Shown here piece by piece: positions 54,698 through 63,910 of a DNA stretch of 64,000 nucleotides. The notes beneath the pieces were generated by a model that saw only the letters and a list, made by a program, of their open reading frames with translations, was not told the DNA's origin and did not search any database. Position numbers and translations under genes: made by a program. Position 1 is the stretch's first letter; every line of letters begins with the position of its first letter. Origin of the DNA: an uncultured Deferribacteraceae bacterium (GTDB taxonomy: Bacteria; Chrysiogenota; Deferribacteres; Deferribacterales; Mucispirillaceae); contig CAMRCY010000007.1 of the NCBI GenBank assembly GCA_947041165.1, positions 1-64,000 on the forward strand. Direction: 5' to 3'.

Positions 54698-55882
54698 CTA
54701 TTTATTATAAGCAGGAGACATCTCACATAACCTATTAACTATCTTAGGCGTAACTTCAAGTACATGATCGATATCTGCCTGTGTGTTATACTTAGAAAGT
54801 GTCATTGTCATCGATCCAGCACATATATCTGTTGGAACTCCAACCGCTGTTAAAACGTGTGACGCTATTAAATCTTCTTCATCTTCAGCTAATATATTAG
54901 ATGAACATGCAGAACCTGATGCTGCATAAATACCACTTTGTGTGTATGACATAAGAAGCGATTCGCCTTCAATATACTCAACCCAAAATGATACATGGTA
55001 CGGAAGTCTATCTTCTAATGAACCTGTGAAATGAAGAAAATCAAACGACGCTCCTAAACCTGCAATCAGTTGATCTCTCAAAGATCGTATCTTAGGAACA
55101 TAATCTTTCATCTCTGCTTTTGCAATTCTACAAGCTTCACCAAATCCCACTATAGCTGCAACATTTTCCGAACCTGATCTATAACCAGCCTCTTGATGTC
55201 CACCATCTAATAATGATTTTAACTGAACTCCACTACGAATATATAATGCCGCAGCTCCACGAGGACCGTAAATGTTTTGTGATGCAATCGTAATTGTAGA
55301 TGCCTTTATCTTATTCACATCTACATCTAAAAAACCTGCTGATGCGACTGCATCTACATGCAAGTGAACACCCTTATCTTCACAAATCTTACTGATGCCT
55401 TCAATGTCTTGAATAACACCGATCTCAGGATTAGCATGTGATATCGCAACAATCGCTGTATCTGACTTGATTGAAGATTTTAGATCATCTAAATCAATCT
55501 TTCCATTAGTGTCTACTTTTAGAACTGTGTATGTATAACCCTCACCAACTTTCTTAGCAAGTAAATTGTGTATTGATGCATGCTCAATCTCTGATACTAT
55601 CATATGTTTCTTATCTTTTAAAACTGCTAAAACACCTTTAAGTGCCAAATTGTTTGACTCTGTTCCGTTCGATGTAAATACTATCGTATCATCTGCATTA
55701 GCACTTAGAAGTGCTGCAACTTGCTTGCGAGCCTCTTCTACTGCCACATAAGATTTTCTGCCTAGTGGATAAAAGTGTGCCGATGGATTGCCGTACTCTT
55801 CTGAGATAAACGGTAACATCATCTCCACAACTCTTGGATCTGGTTTTGTGCCAGCTATGTTATCTAAATATATAAAACTCAT
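54698..55882 (-). CDS. NifS/IscS-like cysteine desulfurase lacking the PLP lysine
   Basis: A 394-residue class-V aminotransferase fold protein. Conserved positions are SNGTESNN (about 71-78), H101 (EHAS, stacks on PLP), D177 and the mobile-loop cysteine C326 (GSACSSN). But the Schiff-base lysine, normally in HKxYGP, is asparagine N203 (ASQNIYGPRG), and the PLP-contact glutamine of DATQS is alanine (DAVAS). It may be a sulfur or persulfide carrier, or a scaffold partner of IscU, rather than a desulfurase. The start at 55882 is fixed by AAGGA 8 bases upstream; the longer frame has no site. The downstream neighbour is iscU. Confidence 0.88.
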   Translation of the reverse strand: MSFIYLDNIAGTKPDPRVVEMMLPFISEEYGNPSAHFYPLGRKSYVAVEEARKQVAALLSANADDTIVFTSNGTESNNLALKGVLAVLKDKKHMIVSEIEHASIHNLLAKKVGEGYTYTVLKVDTNGKIDLDDLKSSIKSDTAIVAISHANPEIGVIQDIEGISKICEDKGVHLHVDAVASAGFLDVDVNKIKASTITIASQNIYGPRGAAALYIRSGVQLKSLLDGGHQEAGYRSGSENVAAIVGFGEACRIAKAEMKDYVPKIRSLRDQLIAGLGASFDFLHFTGSLEDRLPYHVSFWVEYIEGESLLMSYTQSGIYAASGSACSSNILAEDEEDLIASHVLTAVGVPTDICAGSMTMTLSKYNTQADIDHVLEVTPKIVNRLCEMSPAYNK

Positions 55883-56461
55883 AAACGTTATCCTTAAAAA
55901 TAATTTAATTAAAATATTGTAAAAACCAATATTCTGTTTCAACATAGATACTATTTCTTATCTATATCTATTTAAGACCTATTTTATCTCATTTAGTTCT
56001 AATTACAAGCTAAAAAAATAATTATTTGAAAATTTCTCAATATCTATATACAATATATTTATTTCTTAACTAGCTATAATCTGTAGAGTATCATAAAATT
56101 AATATAAGTTAAATTGATTAATTAGGTAGTATTATCAAATATACATCTGTAAAATATTTCTCAATATAGAGATAAAAAACTTACAGTTAGATTAAAAAAA
56201 TAATCTCAACCCTCTTCCATAATGTATTCAAATAAACAAGAACCTATAATATTTAAACGTAATAATATAAAATTTTATTCAACGATAAAACCTAGCAACA
56301 TCAAAATTATAAATTATAATAACATAAAACTTTGTATAACGATAAAACCTAGCAACATCAAAATTATAAATTGTAATAACATAAAACTTTGTATAACAAA
56401 AACCTAGCAACATAGAAGCTCGATAGCGATTACTCTAATTTATAAAAGCCATCAACTACTA
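55883..56461. other. AT-rich gap between nifS and rodZ
   Basis: The nifS promoter should lie here (55900-56220), but I cannot pick one with confidence. A weak AGATTA/TAATCT hairpin occurs near 56200. A 57-bp repeat lies at 56250-56410. No gene has a ribosome site here; a 61-codon frame at 56222-56407 is made of the repeat. Confidence 0.6.
56250..56410. repeat. 57-bp tandem repeat after rodZ
   Basis: GATAAAACCTAGCAACATC recurs at 56284 and 56341 with a third, shorter copy at about 56398, joined by AAAATTATAAATT and AATAACATAAAAC. The unit is 57 bp. It lies about 50 bases past the rodZ stop, on the 3' side of that operon. Confidence 0.85.
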
Positions 56462-57418
56462 TTATCTTTTTACGTCTTGCACCAATTTATCATTTTCTAA
56501 TTTGTATTTTAATCCTCTTCTTACCACACCACTTTTACCGAACTGGTCAAGTGTTTGACGACCGTATGTTACAGATAGTCCTGCTGCATTACCTATATCT
56601 AATGTAAAGTTATCTATAAAATAAACAGCTTTAGATTGTCCAGGTAGTCCAAAATATTCTACTGGTGGAAGTTCATCTGATTGATACTTCACCCAACACT
56701 CTTCTGTAAAACCAAAAATTAATCTTTTAGGAGTTGGTGCAACAACAACATCTTCTACTGGAGGAGCAACTCTTTTTACAGCAGTATTGCTTACGGGTGA
56801 TGTTAGCTGGTTGTTTGTTGCTTGAGAAACTTTTGTTCCATTAGTTGTTTCATCTAACAACGTATTAATGTTTGTTGTTGGCGATGGATACTCGATAGAC
56901 ATATTTTCAGGTTCATCTTCTCTTTCAACCACAACAATTGTTGATGAAACATTTTGAAACGAATAAAACACATAATATGATATAGCTGCAACAACTAACA
57001 GTCCAACAACTATAGAAATGATTATGACGTTATTATTGCTGACAGGCTCTTCGGTATCTTCAACAAACTCTACCTTATCGGTTCGAACTTCTTTTTTAAC
57101 ATTACCGTTATTACCGTTATCTCCGTTACTATCAGATATGCCCTGATCTCTACTTTTTACGCCGTACGCTTTGCTTCCTGTTTTTGGATACTCGATATCA
57201 AAAATAGGTTTAATCTGCATCTCATAATCGTAACCTAAATATTCGGCATACTGTTTTACAAATCCATATGCATGAAGATAAGAAGGCATTTCCTGAAACG
57301 CTCCTTTATCCATCAATAATATAGAATTCTCACGTATCTTTGTCTCTTGAGATACCATCTTAACTGTCTTGCCTATTTCTTCACGTTTACTTTTTAATAA
57401 TTTTGCTAATTCACTCAT
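56462..57418 (-). CDS. rodZ: RodZ-like cytoskeletal anchor
   Basis: A 318-residue bitopic protein. An N-terminal Xre-type helix-turn-helix (ELAKLLKSKREEIGKTVKMVS, about 3-65) has the RodZ features YLHAYGFVKQYAEYLGY; a linker rich in N, D and G precedes the membrane helix (about 131-153). The periplasmic part contains a proline-rich segment and a C-terminal DUF4115-type domain (EECWVKYQSDE...). RodZ links MreB to the cell-wall machinery. It is the last gene of birA-coaX-rodZ, 49 bases after coaX. Confidence 0.88.
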   Translation of the reverse strand: MSELAKLLKSKREEIGKTVKMVSQETKIRENSILLMDKGAFQEMPSYLHAYGFVKQYAEYLGYDYEMQIKPIFDIEYPKTGSKAYGVKSRDQGISDSNGDNGNNGNVKKEVRTDKVEFVEDTEEPVSNNNVIIISIVVGLLVVAAISYYVFYSFQNVSSTIVVVEREDEPENMSIEYPSPTTNINTLLDETTNGTKVSQATNNQLTSPVSNTAVKRVAPPVEDVVVAPTPKRLIFGFTEECWVKYQSDELPPVEYFGLPGQSKAVYFIDNFTLDIGNAAGLSVTYGRQTLDQFGKSGVVRRGLKYKLENDKLVQDVKR

Positions 57419-57467
57419 AGTTCTTCTTTTATAATTTATTTTTGGTACTTAAACCGACTGTTATTTA

Positions 57468-58244
57468 TTATTTACTCATATCATAAATGCACTTCAAACC
57501 ATAAAGAGTAAGATAAGGTTCATGAATAACTGGATAAGTAATATCACCAACAAAAACTCTTGACAGTCCACCAGTAAGTATTATGCTAACCTCTGATTCA
57601 CGTCCTTCAAACTTCTCTTTCAATATTCTAGTTAATAAACCATTTATCAAATCAAGATAACCGTAATACACTCCAGATCTTATAGCCGTTACAGTATCTG
57701 TTCCTAAAACTTGCGTTGGAACTGATAAAGGAACTTGAGGAAGGAGCGATGTACTATTATGCAGTTGTTCTGAAAATAGTTTAGCACCTGGTGCTATAAT
57801 ACAACCGATAAAATCCCCGTTATCTGATAACGTGTTAAATGTAGACGCAGTACCCATATCAACAACTATTGCTGGTGTTGAATATTTCGTTTTTGCACCT
57901 ACTATATCTGAAACTATATCAGTACCTATATAACTAGGATCTTTTATATTAGGGATCATTTTATATGGAAAAATATCTTTAACTAAATATGTTTCCTTTT
58001 TTAAATATCTCTTAACAAACTCTACAATCATAGGAGTTACAAGCAAAACAACCGATGACATAACTACAGCTTCAATATCATCAATTGATACTTCGCTCGT
58101 AGATAATTTAGGTAAAATTATAGATGCATATTCATCGACTGTAGATGTACCATCTGAGTTAACTCTAAAATCAAAAACAAGTTCATCGTTCTTATATCCA
58201 CCTATACAGATGTTGCTATTGCCTATATCAATTACTAATATCAA
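57468..58244 (-). CDS. coaX: type III pantothenate kinase
   Basis: A 258-residue ASKHA-fold kinase that starts coenzyme A synthesis. DIGNSNICIGGY (about 5-16) is the phosphate loop, IGTDIVSDI the pantothenate pocket, and VVDMGTASTFN plus IIAPGAKL the second phosphate and adenosine motifs. Type III enzymes are not inhibited by CoA. It overlaps birA by 17 bases, a common pairing. Confidence 0.95.
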   Translation of the reverse strand: MILVIDIGNSNICIGGYKNDELVFDFRVNSDGTSTVDEYASIILPKLSTSEVSIDDIEAVVMSSVVLLVTPMIVEFVKRYLKKETYLVKDIFPYKMIPNIKDPSYIGTDIVSDIVGAKTKYSTPAIVVDMGTASTFNTLSDNGDFIGCIIAPGAKLFSEQLHNSTSLLPQVPLSVPTQVLGTDTVTAIRSGVYYGYLDLINGLLTRILKEKFEGRESEVSIILTGGLSRVFVGDITYPVIHEPYLTLYGLKCIYDMSK

Positions 58245-58998
58245 GATTTACATCTCCGATTGTTATTGTTGAAAGGGATCTTTTATCATCTACAACCATC
58301 AATCCACCATCTTTATCAATACCATACTCTCTATAAACTTTCTTCTCCGTACCGACAGTTACTAATATGTCGCCACCTTTGCATGCAGTATAATCTTTCC
58401 ACATTGATTTGATATTCATCACACCAGCATTTAATTTTATTATATTACTTTCAAGTCGTAACAGTATCGTTGCCAATACAACATCTGGGTATAATGATTT
58501 TAGATAGTTATCACTCAAGGAAGTTATAGTACTATTAATTATAGGATCTGTTGTTTTACCTGACATATTAATACCAACACCTAAGACTACTCTCACAAGT
58601 TCTTCACCAGAAAATACTACTTTCAAAACCATTCCAGCAACTTTCTTATTATTTATTATTATATCGTTTGGCCATTTAAGAAGAGTGCCATCTATATATT
58701 TGCTAATAGCTTCAACAAGTGAATATCCAACAACAATATTAAGAGGCTCTAAAAGGTTCTTTGCAATAAGTGGTAACTCTATCGAAAACAGTAGCGACTC
58801 ACTACAATTTTCCCACCTGCGATTGTTGCGACCCATACCATTTGTTTGAACCTCAGTTACAACAACCTTGCCCTCTACACGAGGACTCTTTAAAAGGTGA
58901 TCGTTAGTTGAAGACAGAGTCTTAAATACTTCTATCTCTTTGCCTAAACATTTAGTTGTCAAAACATCCTTAAATGAACTCATCGAAAAGGTCGACAT
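58228..58998 (-). CDS. birA: biotin-protein ligase, no HTH
   Basis: A 256-residue ligase that attaches biotin to carrier proteins. STNDHL, GMGRNNRRWEN (the biotinyl-AMP loop, about 53-63), LKWPNDIIINNKKVAGMVLKV and a C-terminal SH3-like domain are present. The N-terminal DNA-binding domain of E. coli BirA is absent, so it should not act as a repressor. Start ATG has AGAGGGAT upstream. The gap to leuS (58999-59274) is AT-rich, with a leuS promoter at its right end. Confidence 0.93.
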   Translation of the reverse strand: MSTFSMSSFKDVLTTKCLGKEIEVFKTLSSTNDHLLKSPRVEGKVVVTEVQTNGMGRNNRRWENCSESLLFSIELPLIAKNLLEPLNIVVGYSLVEAISKYIDGTLLKWPNDIIINNKKVAGMVLKVVFSGEELVRVVLGVGINMSGKTTDPIINSTITSLSDNYLKSLYPDVVLATILLRLESNIIKLNAGVMNIKSMWKDYTACKGGDILVTVGTEKKVYREYGIDKDGGLMVVDDKRSLSTITIGDVNLDISN

Positions 58999-59208
58999 AA
59001 CATCCCTCTAATAAAATATGATTAATAACTATTGTCATTTAAACTACTATTAATACTACAACAATATAATGACAAAACTTTTCATACATTATCTTTTATT
59101 CTATTATAGAATAAAAGATTTATCAACCATTAAAATATTTCACAAATACTTTATATTGAACTTTATGAATATCGCTTTTAACAGATAATAAAATATTATA
59201 CTTTATGC

Positions 59209-59236
59209 TTGAAGAATATTACTAATATGCTATAGT
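59209..59236 (+). promoter_or_regulatory. leuS: candidate promoter of leuS-lptE-holA
   Basis: TTGAAG (59209-59214) and TATAGT (59231-59236) are 16 bases apart, 39 bases before the leuS ATG. No T-box-like leader is seen; the leader is too short for one. Confidence 0.5.
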
Positions 59237-59274
59237 TAGATTTCGTTAAATAGAACCATGTAGAAGGAAATAAT

Positions 59275-61830
59275 ATGAAATATAACCCTAAAGCTTTTGA
59301 AAGTTTGTGGCAATCAAAATGGAATGAAAAGGAGATCTTTCATCTAAAAGATGATAAATCTATACCTAAATATTACTGTTTAGAGATGCTACCCTACCCA
59401 TCAGGAAATATACATATGGGACATGTTAGAAACTACTCTATAGGAGATGCGCTTGCTAGGTATAAACTTATGCAAGGATTTAATGTGTTGCATCCTATGG
59501 GTTGGGACTCTTTCGGACTGCCTGCTGAAAATGCTGCAAAACAACATAAACGTGACGCTGCCGAATGGACATACTCTAACATAGAGAAAATGAAGTCACA
59601 AATAAAAAAATTAGGGTTTTCATACGACTGGAGTAGAGAGTTTGCAACATCAGATCCAACTTACTATAAATGGGAACAGATGATATTTATAAAGCTATGG
59701 GAGAAAGGTTTAGCTTATAAAAAACACTCTGAAGTTAACTGGTGTGATGATTGTGAAACTGTGCTTGCTAACGAACAAGTCGAAGACGGTGCTTGTTGGA
59801 GATGTGGAAATACTGTTAGATCTAAAGGACTTCAACAGTGGTTTCTAAAAATTACTAAGTACGCTGAAGAACTTCTTGATTATACCGACAAACTGCCGAA
59901 CTGGCCCTCTAAAGTTTTAACTATGCAAAAAAATTGGATAGGAAAATCTGTTGGTGCAGAAATAGATTTCAAAATTGTTGATGATAATGATAATCAAACT
60001 ATCACTGTTTTTACAACTAGAGCTGATACTCTATACGGTTCAACATTTATGTTGCTAGCACCTGAACATCCACTTGTTAAAACATTGATTAATGATGCTT
60101 CTAATAAAACTGAAATTGAAAAGTTTATAAATAAAATAGCTAAGCTTGATAATATAAATAGATCAAGTGATAAAAATAAAGAGGGCATATTTATAGGCAA
60201 GTATGTTCTAAACCCCGCAACAAACATAAAGATACCTATCTACTTAGCAAACTATATCCTTATGGGATATGGAACAGGAGCTGTTATGGCTGTGCCTGCT
60301 CACGATGAACGTGATTTTGAATTTGCTAAAAAATATAACCTTGATATCAATGTTGTGATCTCTCCAACTGATAATGAATTAATCGCAACTGAAATGAGTG
60401 AAGCTTATACTGGCGAGGGAAACCTTGTTAATTCTGGTATCTTAAATGGTATGAACTCTGTTGACGCTAATATCAAAATGATAGATCATCTAGGGGATAA
60501 CGCTCGTAAATCTATCAACTATAAACTCCGTGATTGGGGAGTATCAAGACAAAGATATTGGGGAACACCTGTTCCATTTATTTATTGTGATGATTGTGGA
60601 ATGCTACCCGTACCGTTAGCCGATCTGCCTGTTGTTCTACCTACAAATGTTGATTTTTCAAAACAAGGAAATCCACTCGATCACGCTCATGACTTCGTTA
60701 ATGTTAAATGTCCTAAATGTGGCAAAGATGCAAAACGTGAAACAGATACTATGGATACTTTTATGGAGTCATCGTGGTACTACCTTAGATATATTTCTCC
60801 TAAGTGTGACACAGATATTTTTGATAAAGATGATGTAAACTTCTTCATGCCTGTAGATCAATATATAGGTGGAATTGAGCATGCTGTTATGCACTTACTT
60901 TATGCAAGATTTTTCACTAAAGCATTACGTGATCTTGGATATATAAATTTTGACGAACCATTCAACGCTCTACTTACTCAAGGTATGGTTTGTATGGAAA
61001 GTGTTAAATGTCCGACTGATGGATATCTATACCCTGAGGAACATGAAGAAGACAAATGTCTTAAATGTGGAGATACTATCGTTAAAGGTAGAATTGAAAA
61101 GATGAGCAAATCGAAGAAAAATGTTATCGATCCAGATTTATTAGTTGATGAATATGGTGCAGATACAATCAGATTATTCTCACTCTTTGCAGCACCTCCT
61201 GCTCTTGAAATTGAATGGAGCGAAAACGGTGTCGAAGGTGGATATAGATTTCTTAACAGATTATATAGACTTGTTATGATCGCTAAAGATACCGTTATCA
61301 AATATTCTAATGCACCTGAATTTACAGATGGGCTTTCTAAAGAAATTATACAGATGACACATATAACGATTAAACGTGTTACAACAGATATAGAACGATT
61401 TCAGTTCAATACTGCGATCGCTGCGATTATGGAATTCTTAAACTTTTTATCTCCGTTATTTGAAAAACTAAATACCGATAATGAAAAAACTGCGTACGCT
61501 GATGCAATTAGAAAAATGCTAATTATTATAACTCCGATAACTCCACATATAACAGAAGAGCTTTGGAAAACAATTAATGAAACATCTTTTATATCAGATA
61601 CAAAATGGCCAGAATTTAATGAAAGTTTTACGTTGAAAGACGATATAACAATTGTTGTGCAAGTAAACGGAAAACTTAGAAGTGAATTAAAATTTAATCG
61701 TGGTGTTGATGAAAAAACTGCAATCGATACAGCTTTAAAAGATGAAAAAGTTATACCTCATATTGATGGGAAAGAGATCATTAAAAAAATCTTCGTAAAA
61801 GATAAATTAATATCTTTAGTGGTTAAATAG
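59275..61830 (+). CDS. leuS: leucyl-tRNA synthetase
   Basis: An 851-residue class I synthetase, full length for the bacterial type. The HIGH motif is HMGH in LPYPSGNIHMGHVRNYSIGD (about 47-50), and KMSKS is at about 609-613 (EKMSKSKKN). The editing domain (CP1) is present with TTRADTLYGSTFMLL and PAHDERDF. Cysteine pairs in the CP zinc region (CDDCETVLANEQVEDGACWRC) are kept in part. AGAAGGAAA lies 5 bases before the ATG. It opens an operon with lptE and holA. Confidence 0.97.
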   Translation: MKYNPKAFESLWQSKWNEKEIFHLKDDKSIPKYYCLEMLPYPSGNIHMGHVRNYSIGDALARYKLMQGFNVLHPMGWDSFGLPAENAAKQHKRDAAEWTYSNIEKMKSQIKKLGFSYDWSREFATSDPTYYKWEQMIFIKLWEKGLAYKKHSEVNWCDDCETVLANEQVEDGACWRCGNTVRSKGLQQWFLKITKYAEELLDYTDKLPNWPSKVLTMQKNWIGKSVGAEIDFKIVDDNDNQTITVFTTRADTLYGSTFMLLAPEHPLVKTLINDASNKTEIEKFINKIAKLDNINRSSDKNKEGIFIGKYVLNPATNIKIPIYLANYILMGYGTGAVMAVPAHDERDFEFAKKYNLDINVVISPTDNELIATEMSEAYTGEGNLVNSGILNGMNSVDANIKMIDHLGDNARKSINYKLRDWGVSRQRYWGTPVPFIYCDDCGMLPVPLADLPVVLPTNVDFSKQGNPLDHAHDFVNVKCPKCGKDAKRETDTMDTFMESSWYYLRYISPKCDTDIFDKDDVNFFMPVDQYIGGIEHAVMHLLYARFFTKALRDLGYINFDEPFNALLTQGMVCMESVKCPTDGYLYPEEHEEDKCLKCGDTIVKGRIEKMSKSKKNVIDPDLLVDEYGADTIRLFSLFAAPPALEIEWSENGVEGGYRFLNRLYRLVMIAKDTVIKYSNAPEFTDGLSKEIIQMTHITIKRVTTDIERFQFNTAIAAIMEFLNFLSPLFEKLNTDNEKTAYADAIRKMLIIITPITPHITEELWKTINETSFISDTKWPEFNESFTLKDDITIVVQVNGKLRSELKFNRGVDEKTAIDTALKDEKVIPHIDGKEIIKKIFVKDKLISLVVK

Positions 61831-61832
61831 TA

Positions 61833-62336
61833 ATGAAAAATGTTGTGTTAAAACTTGTTATAATTCTTTGTATGGTAACCACAATATCATGTGGATACTC
61901 TATTCGTGGGATTAGTAAAGATGGTGTAAATCCAAATTTTTATGTAGAAAACACATGGAACAAATCACCCTCTGCAATGCTTACTCCACTAATACAATCC
62001 GATATAGAAGATTACTTGATTGATTACAATGAACTTGCGAGAGAGAGTTATGCAAAATACACACTATCTCCTATCATTAACAGTATAGATTACTCTCCAC
62101 TTATAACCTCGCAGTACGATGAATCAACTGCTACTAACACAAATGTTGAGGTGACTTTTATTGTGACAGATAGAGCTGGAGTGGAAGTATATTCTGGAAC
62201 ATTTTCAGCTGTTAAATCATATCCTGTAACAGGGGCTGCAGCTGAAGTTGTAAGTGGTAGAAAGATTAGTATGACTGAAGCGATCAATAGTATTATGGCA
62301 GATTTTAGAAATAGTTTCTATAAAATTGATAGATAA
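61833..62336 (+). CDS. lptE: LPS-assembly lipoprotein LptE
   Basis: A 167-residue lipoprotein (lipobox TTISC, Cys20) that plugs the LptD barrel in the outer membrane and helps place lipopolysaccharide. GYSIRG after the lipobox, the NPNFYVENTWNKSP and LIQSDIEDYLIDY segments and the VTDRAGVEVYSGTF repeats match LptE. The usual leuS-lptE-holA order, 2 bases after leuS, supports the call and a Gram-negative envelope. Confidence 0.88.
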   Translation: MKNVVLKLVIILCMVTTISCGYSIRGISKDGVNPNFYVENTWNKSPSAMLTPLIQSDIEDYLIDYNELARESYAKYTLSPIINSIDYSPLITSQYDESTATNTNVEVTFIVTDRAGVEVYSGTFSAVKSYPVTGAAAEVVSGRKISMTEAINSIMADFRNSFYKIDR

Positions 62337-62352
62337 AATATAAGTGGGATGT

Positions 62353-63276
62353 ATGAATGAAAAGAGTATAATTATCGGTTCAGATTTTTTTATCACTACA
62401 AATGTAAATAAGATAGTTGATAAAAATGAAGATGCAGATATAGAAAAATATTTCGGTGATGAGATAAATATTGATGGGTATTTTGCGTTCATTAACTCCC
62501 CCTCAATTTTTGGAAATGATAAAATTGCCTATGTTAGAAATATAGATAAAATTAAAGATCTGATGGGGTTTCTTAAATCAGTAGAAACTTGTATTGAAAC
62601 AACATTAATATTTTCAACAACCCTAACTTTAACTGAGTTGGAAAAAAAGAGTAAAGGAATTCAGAAATATATTAAAACTCTTGATTATAAAATGATAATT
62701 GAACCTACTGTGAAATCAATGTCTGTCGCTGCGAGCCATGATGTTATTGATATCTTTAAATTAAAAGGTGTTGAGATAAACAATATGACAGCGATGCAGA
62801 TACTTGAAACTACTTCTGGAAATCTGACAGCTATTAACAATGAAGCTGAAAAATTTTCAATCTATCTTAACGCTAATCCAAATGAAAAGATTGCTGACAT
62901 TTTATCAAATTTATCTGGTAAAAAAACAGAATCAATATATGCATTGATTGATGCGTTTGCTGAAAAGAAAATGGATAATGTGATTAAAATATTTAAAAAT
63001 ATTCCACTGAATGAAAACAGTAATGATTATAGAATTTATTACGGCTTAGCTAAAAGAATGTCTAATATATATTTCGCATATATATCTAATAAACTGATAG
63101 AAGAGTATCAAGATTTTGTTAAACAAAAAGTTGTTGGATATAAAAGGTTTTGGACAAAAAATGAAGCACTAAAAATGATGGATAAATTTGCCTTACACGA
63201 CCTTAATATTAAAACTGGTAAAATTAAATTCTATGAAGCATTGGTAGATATTTTCGCATCTGTTAATACAAAATAA
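62353..63276 (+). CDS. holA: DNA polymerase III delta subunit
   Basis: A 307-residue clamp-loader subunit that opens the sliding clamp. The family's weakly conserved pattern is present: an N-terminal strand block (IIIGSDFFI), a middle domain (TAINNEAEKFSIYLN, in the position of the usual NELEKL) and a C-terminal helical domain (IYYGLAKRMSNIYF). The start is my choice of the ATG at 62353 (after GTGGGATGT) over a GTG at 62344. Position after lptE is the strongest support. The gap after it (63277-63466) holds a promoter. Confidence 0.85.
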   Translation: MNEKSIIIGSDFFITTNVNKIVDKNEDADIEKYFGDEINIDGYFAFINSPSIFGNDKIAYVRNIDKIKDLMGFLKSVETCIETTLIFSTTLTLTELEKKSKGIQKYIKTLDYKMIIEPTVKSMSVAASHDVIDIFKLKGVEINNMTAMQILETTSGNLTAINNEAEKFSIYLNANPNEKIADILSNLSGKKTESIYALIDAFAEKKMDNVIKIFKNIPLNENSNDYRIYYGLAKRMSNIYFAYISNKLIEEYQDFVKQKVVGYKRFWTKNEALKMMDKFALHDLNIKTGKIKFYEALVDIFASVNTK

Positions 63277-63379
63277 TCTGTTCGGTTGCGACCGATATAA
63301 ACGTATAAACCTATCTACGTACACGCTCTCATCACCTTGTACTCACACCACCTCACAACTTATTATATGTTAAAATATT

Positions 63380-63408
63380 TTGACTTATGATACGCTCTAC
63401 TGTAAAAT
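63380..63408 (+). promoter_or_regulatory. promoter of the small lipoprotein, with overlapping palindrome
   Basis: TTGACT (63380-63385) and TAAAAT (63403-63408) are 17 bases apart. The -10 lies inside an inverted repeat GTAAAA-TTTG-TTTTAC (63402-63417) that could be an operator. Confidence 0.6.
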
Positions 63409-63466
63409 TTGTTTTACATTTGACAAAACAAATAAATATCAAATTATAAGTATAAGGAAATATAAA

Positions 63467-63910
63467 ATGAAAAAAATATTAATAGTAGTTTTAGGTATGT
63501 TTCTATTTTCAGCGTGTATTGATTCTAAAAACAATGGAAGAGATATTGTTGCTATTGAAAACTTAAACACAGCATTAATAGAAGTTGCCGTACAAAAAAA
63601 AGGTTTAGGAGCAGTAGCTGTTGGATCAGAACAAGCTTTTGAAATAAAATTTATCAATAAAGATAGCGTTAACAAAACGATATTCACATTAACTGGATAT
63701 ATAAATAACGATCTCCTAAATGGAACTTTAGGCACAACTTGTGATTATAAAATTAATCAAGATCAAGAAATTATGACGATCACTCTTGAGGCAGGTGCAA
63801 CCTGTAAATGGAACCAACTTCTAAAAATGGCTGTCACAAACGAAGGCTCTCCGTATGCAATATATTTAGAAGATGCAAATAAAGATAAACTTACAGTAAT
63901 AATAAACTAG
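63467..63910 (+). CDS. small lipoprotein of unknown function
   Basis: A 147-residue lipoprotein from the ATG at 63467: signal peptide MKKILIVVLGMFLFSAC with lipobox cysteine C17. The mature part looks beta-rich (VAVQKKGLGAVAVGSEQAFEIKF..., TFTLTGYINN-type strands) with cysteines in TTCDYK and ATCKWN that may form a disulfide. I do not recognise a family. AAGGA lies 9 bases before ATG; the longer frame from 63380 begins inside the promoter and is rejected. Its own promoter separates it from holA. Confidence 0.7.
   Translation: MKKILIVVLGMFLFSACIDSKNNGRDIVAIENLNTALIEVAVQKKGLGAVAVGSEQAFEIKFINKDSVNKTIFTLTGYINNDLLNGTLGTTCDYKINQDQEIMTITLEAGATCKWNQLLKMAVTNEGSPYAIYLEDANKDKLTVIIN

Noticed and set aside
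54698-55945. Longer nifS-like start at 55945
   Set aside because: The first 21 residues are not family-like, and AAGGA sits 8 bases before the ATG at 55882, just before the conserved FIYLDN.
63276-63300. TCGGT-TGCG-ACCGA hairpin after holA as a terminator
   Set aside because: The stem is only 5 bp and no T-run follows, so I do not call it.
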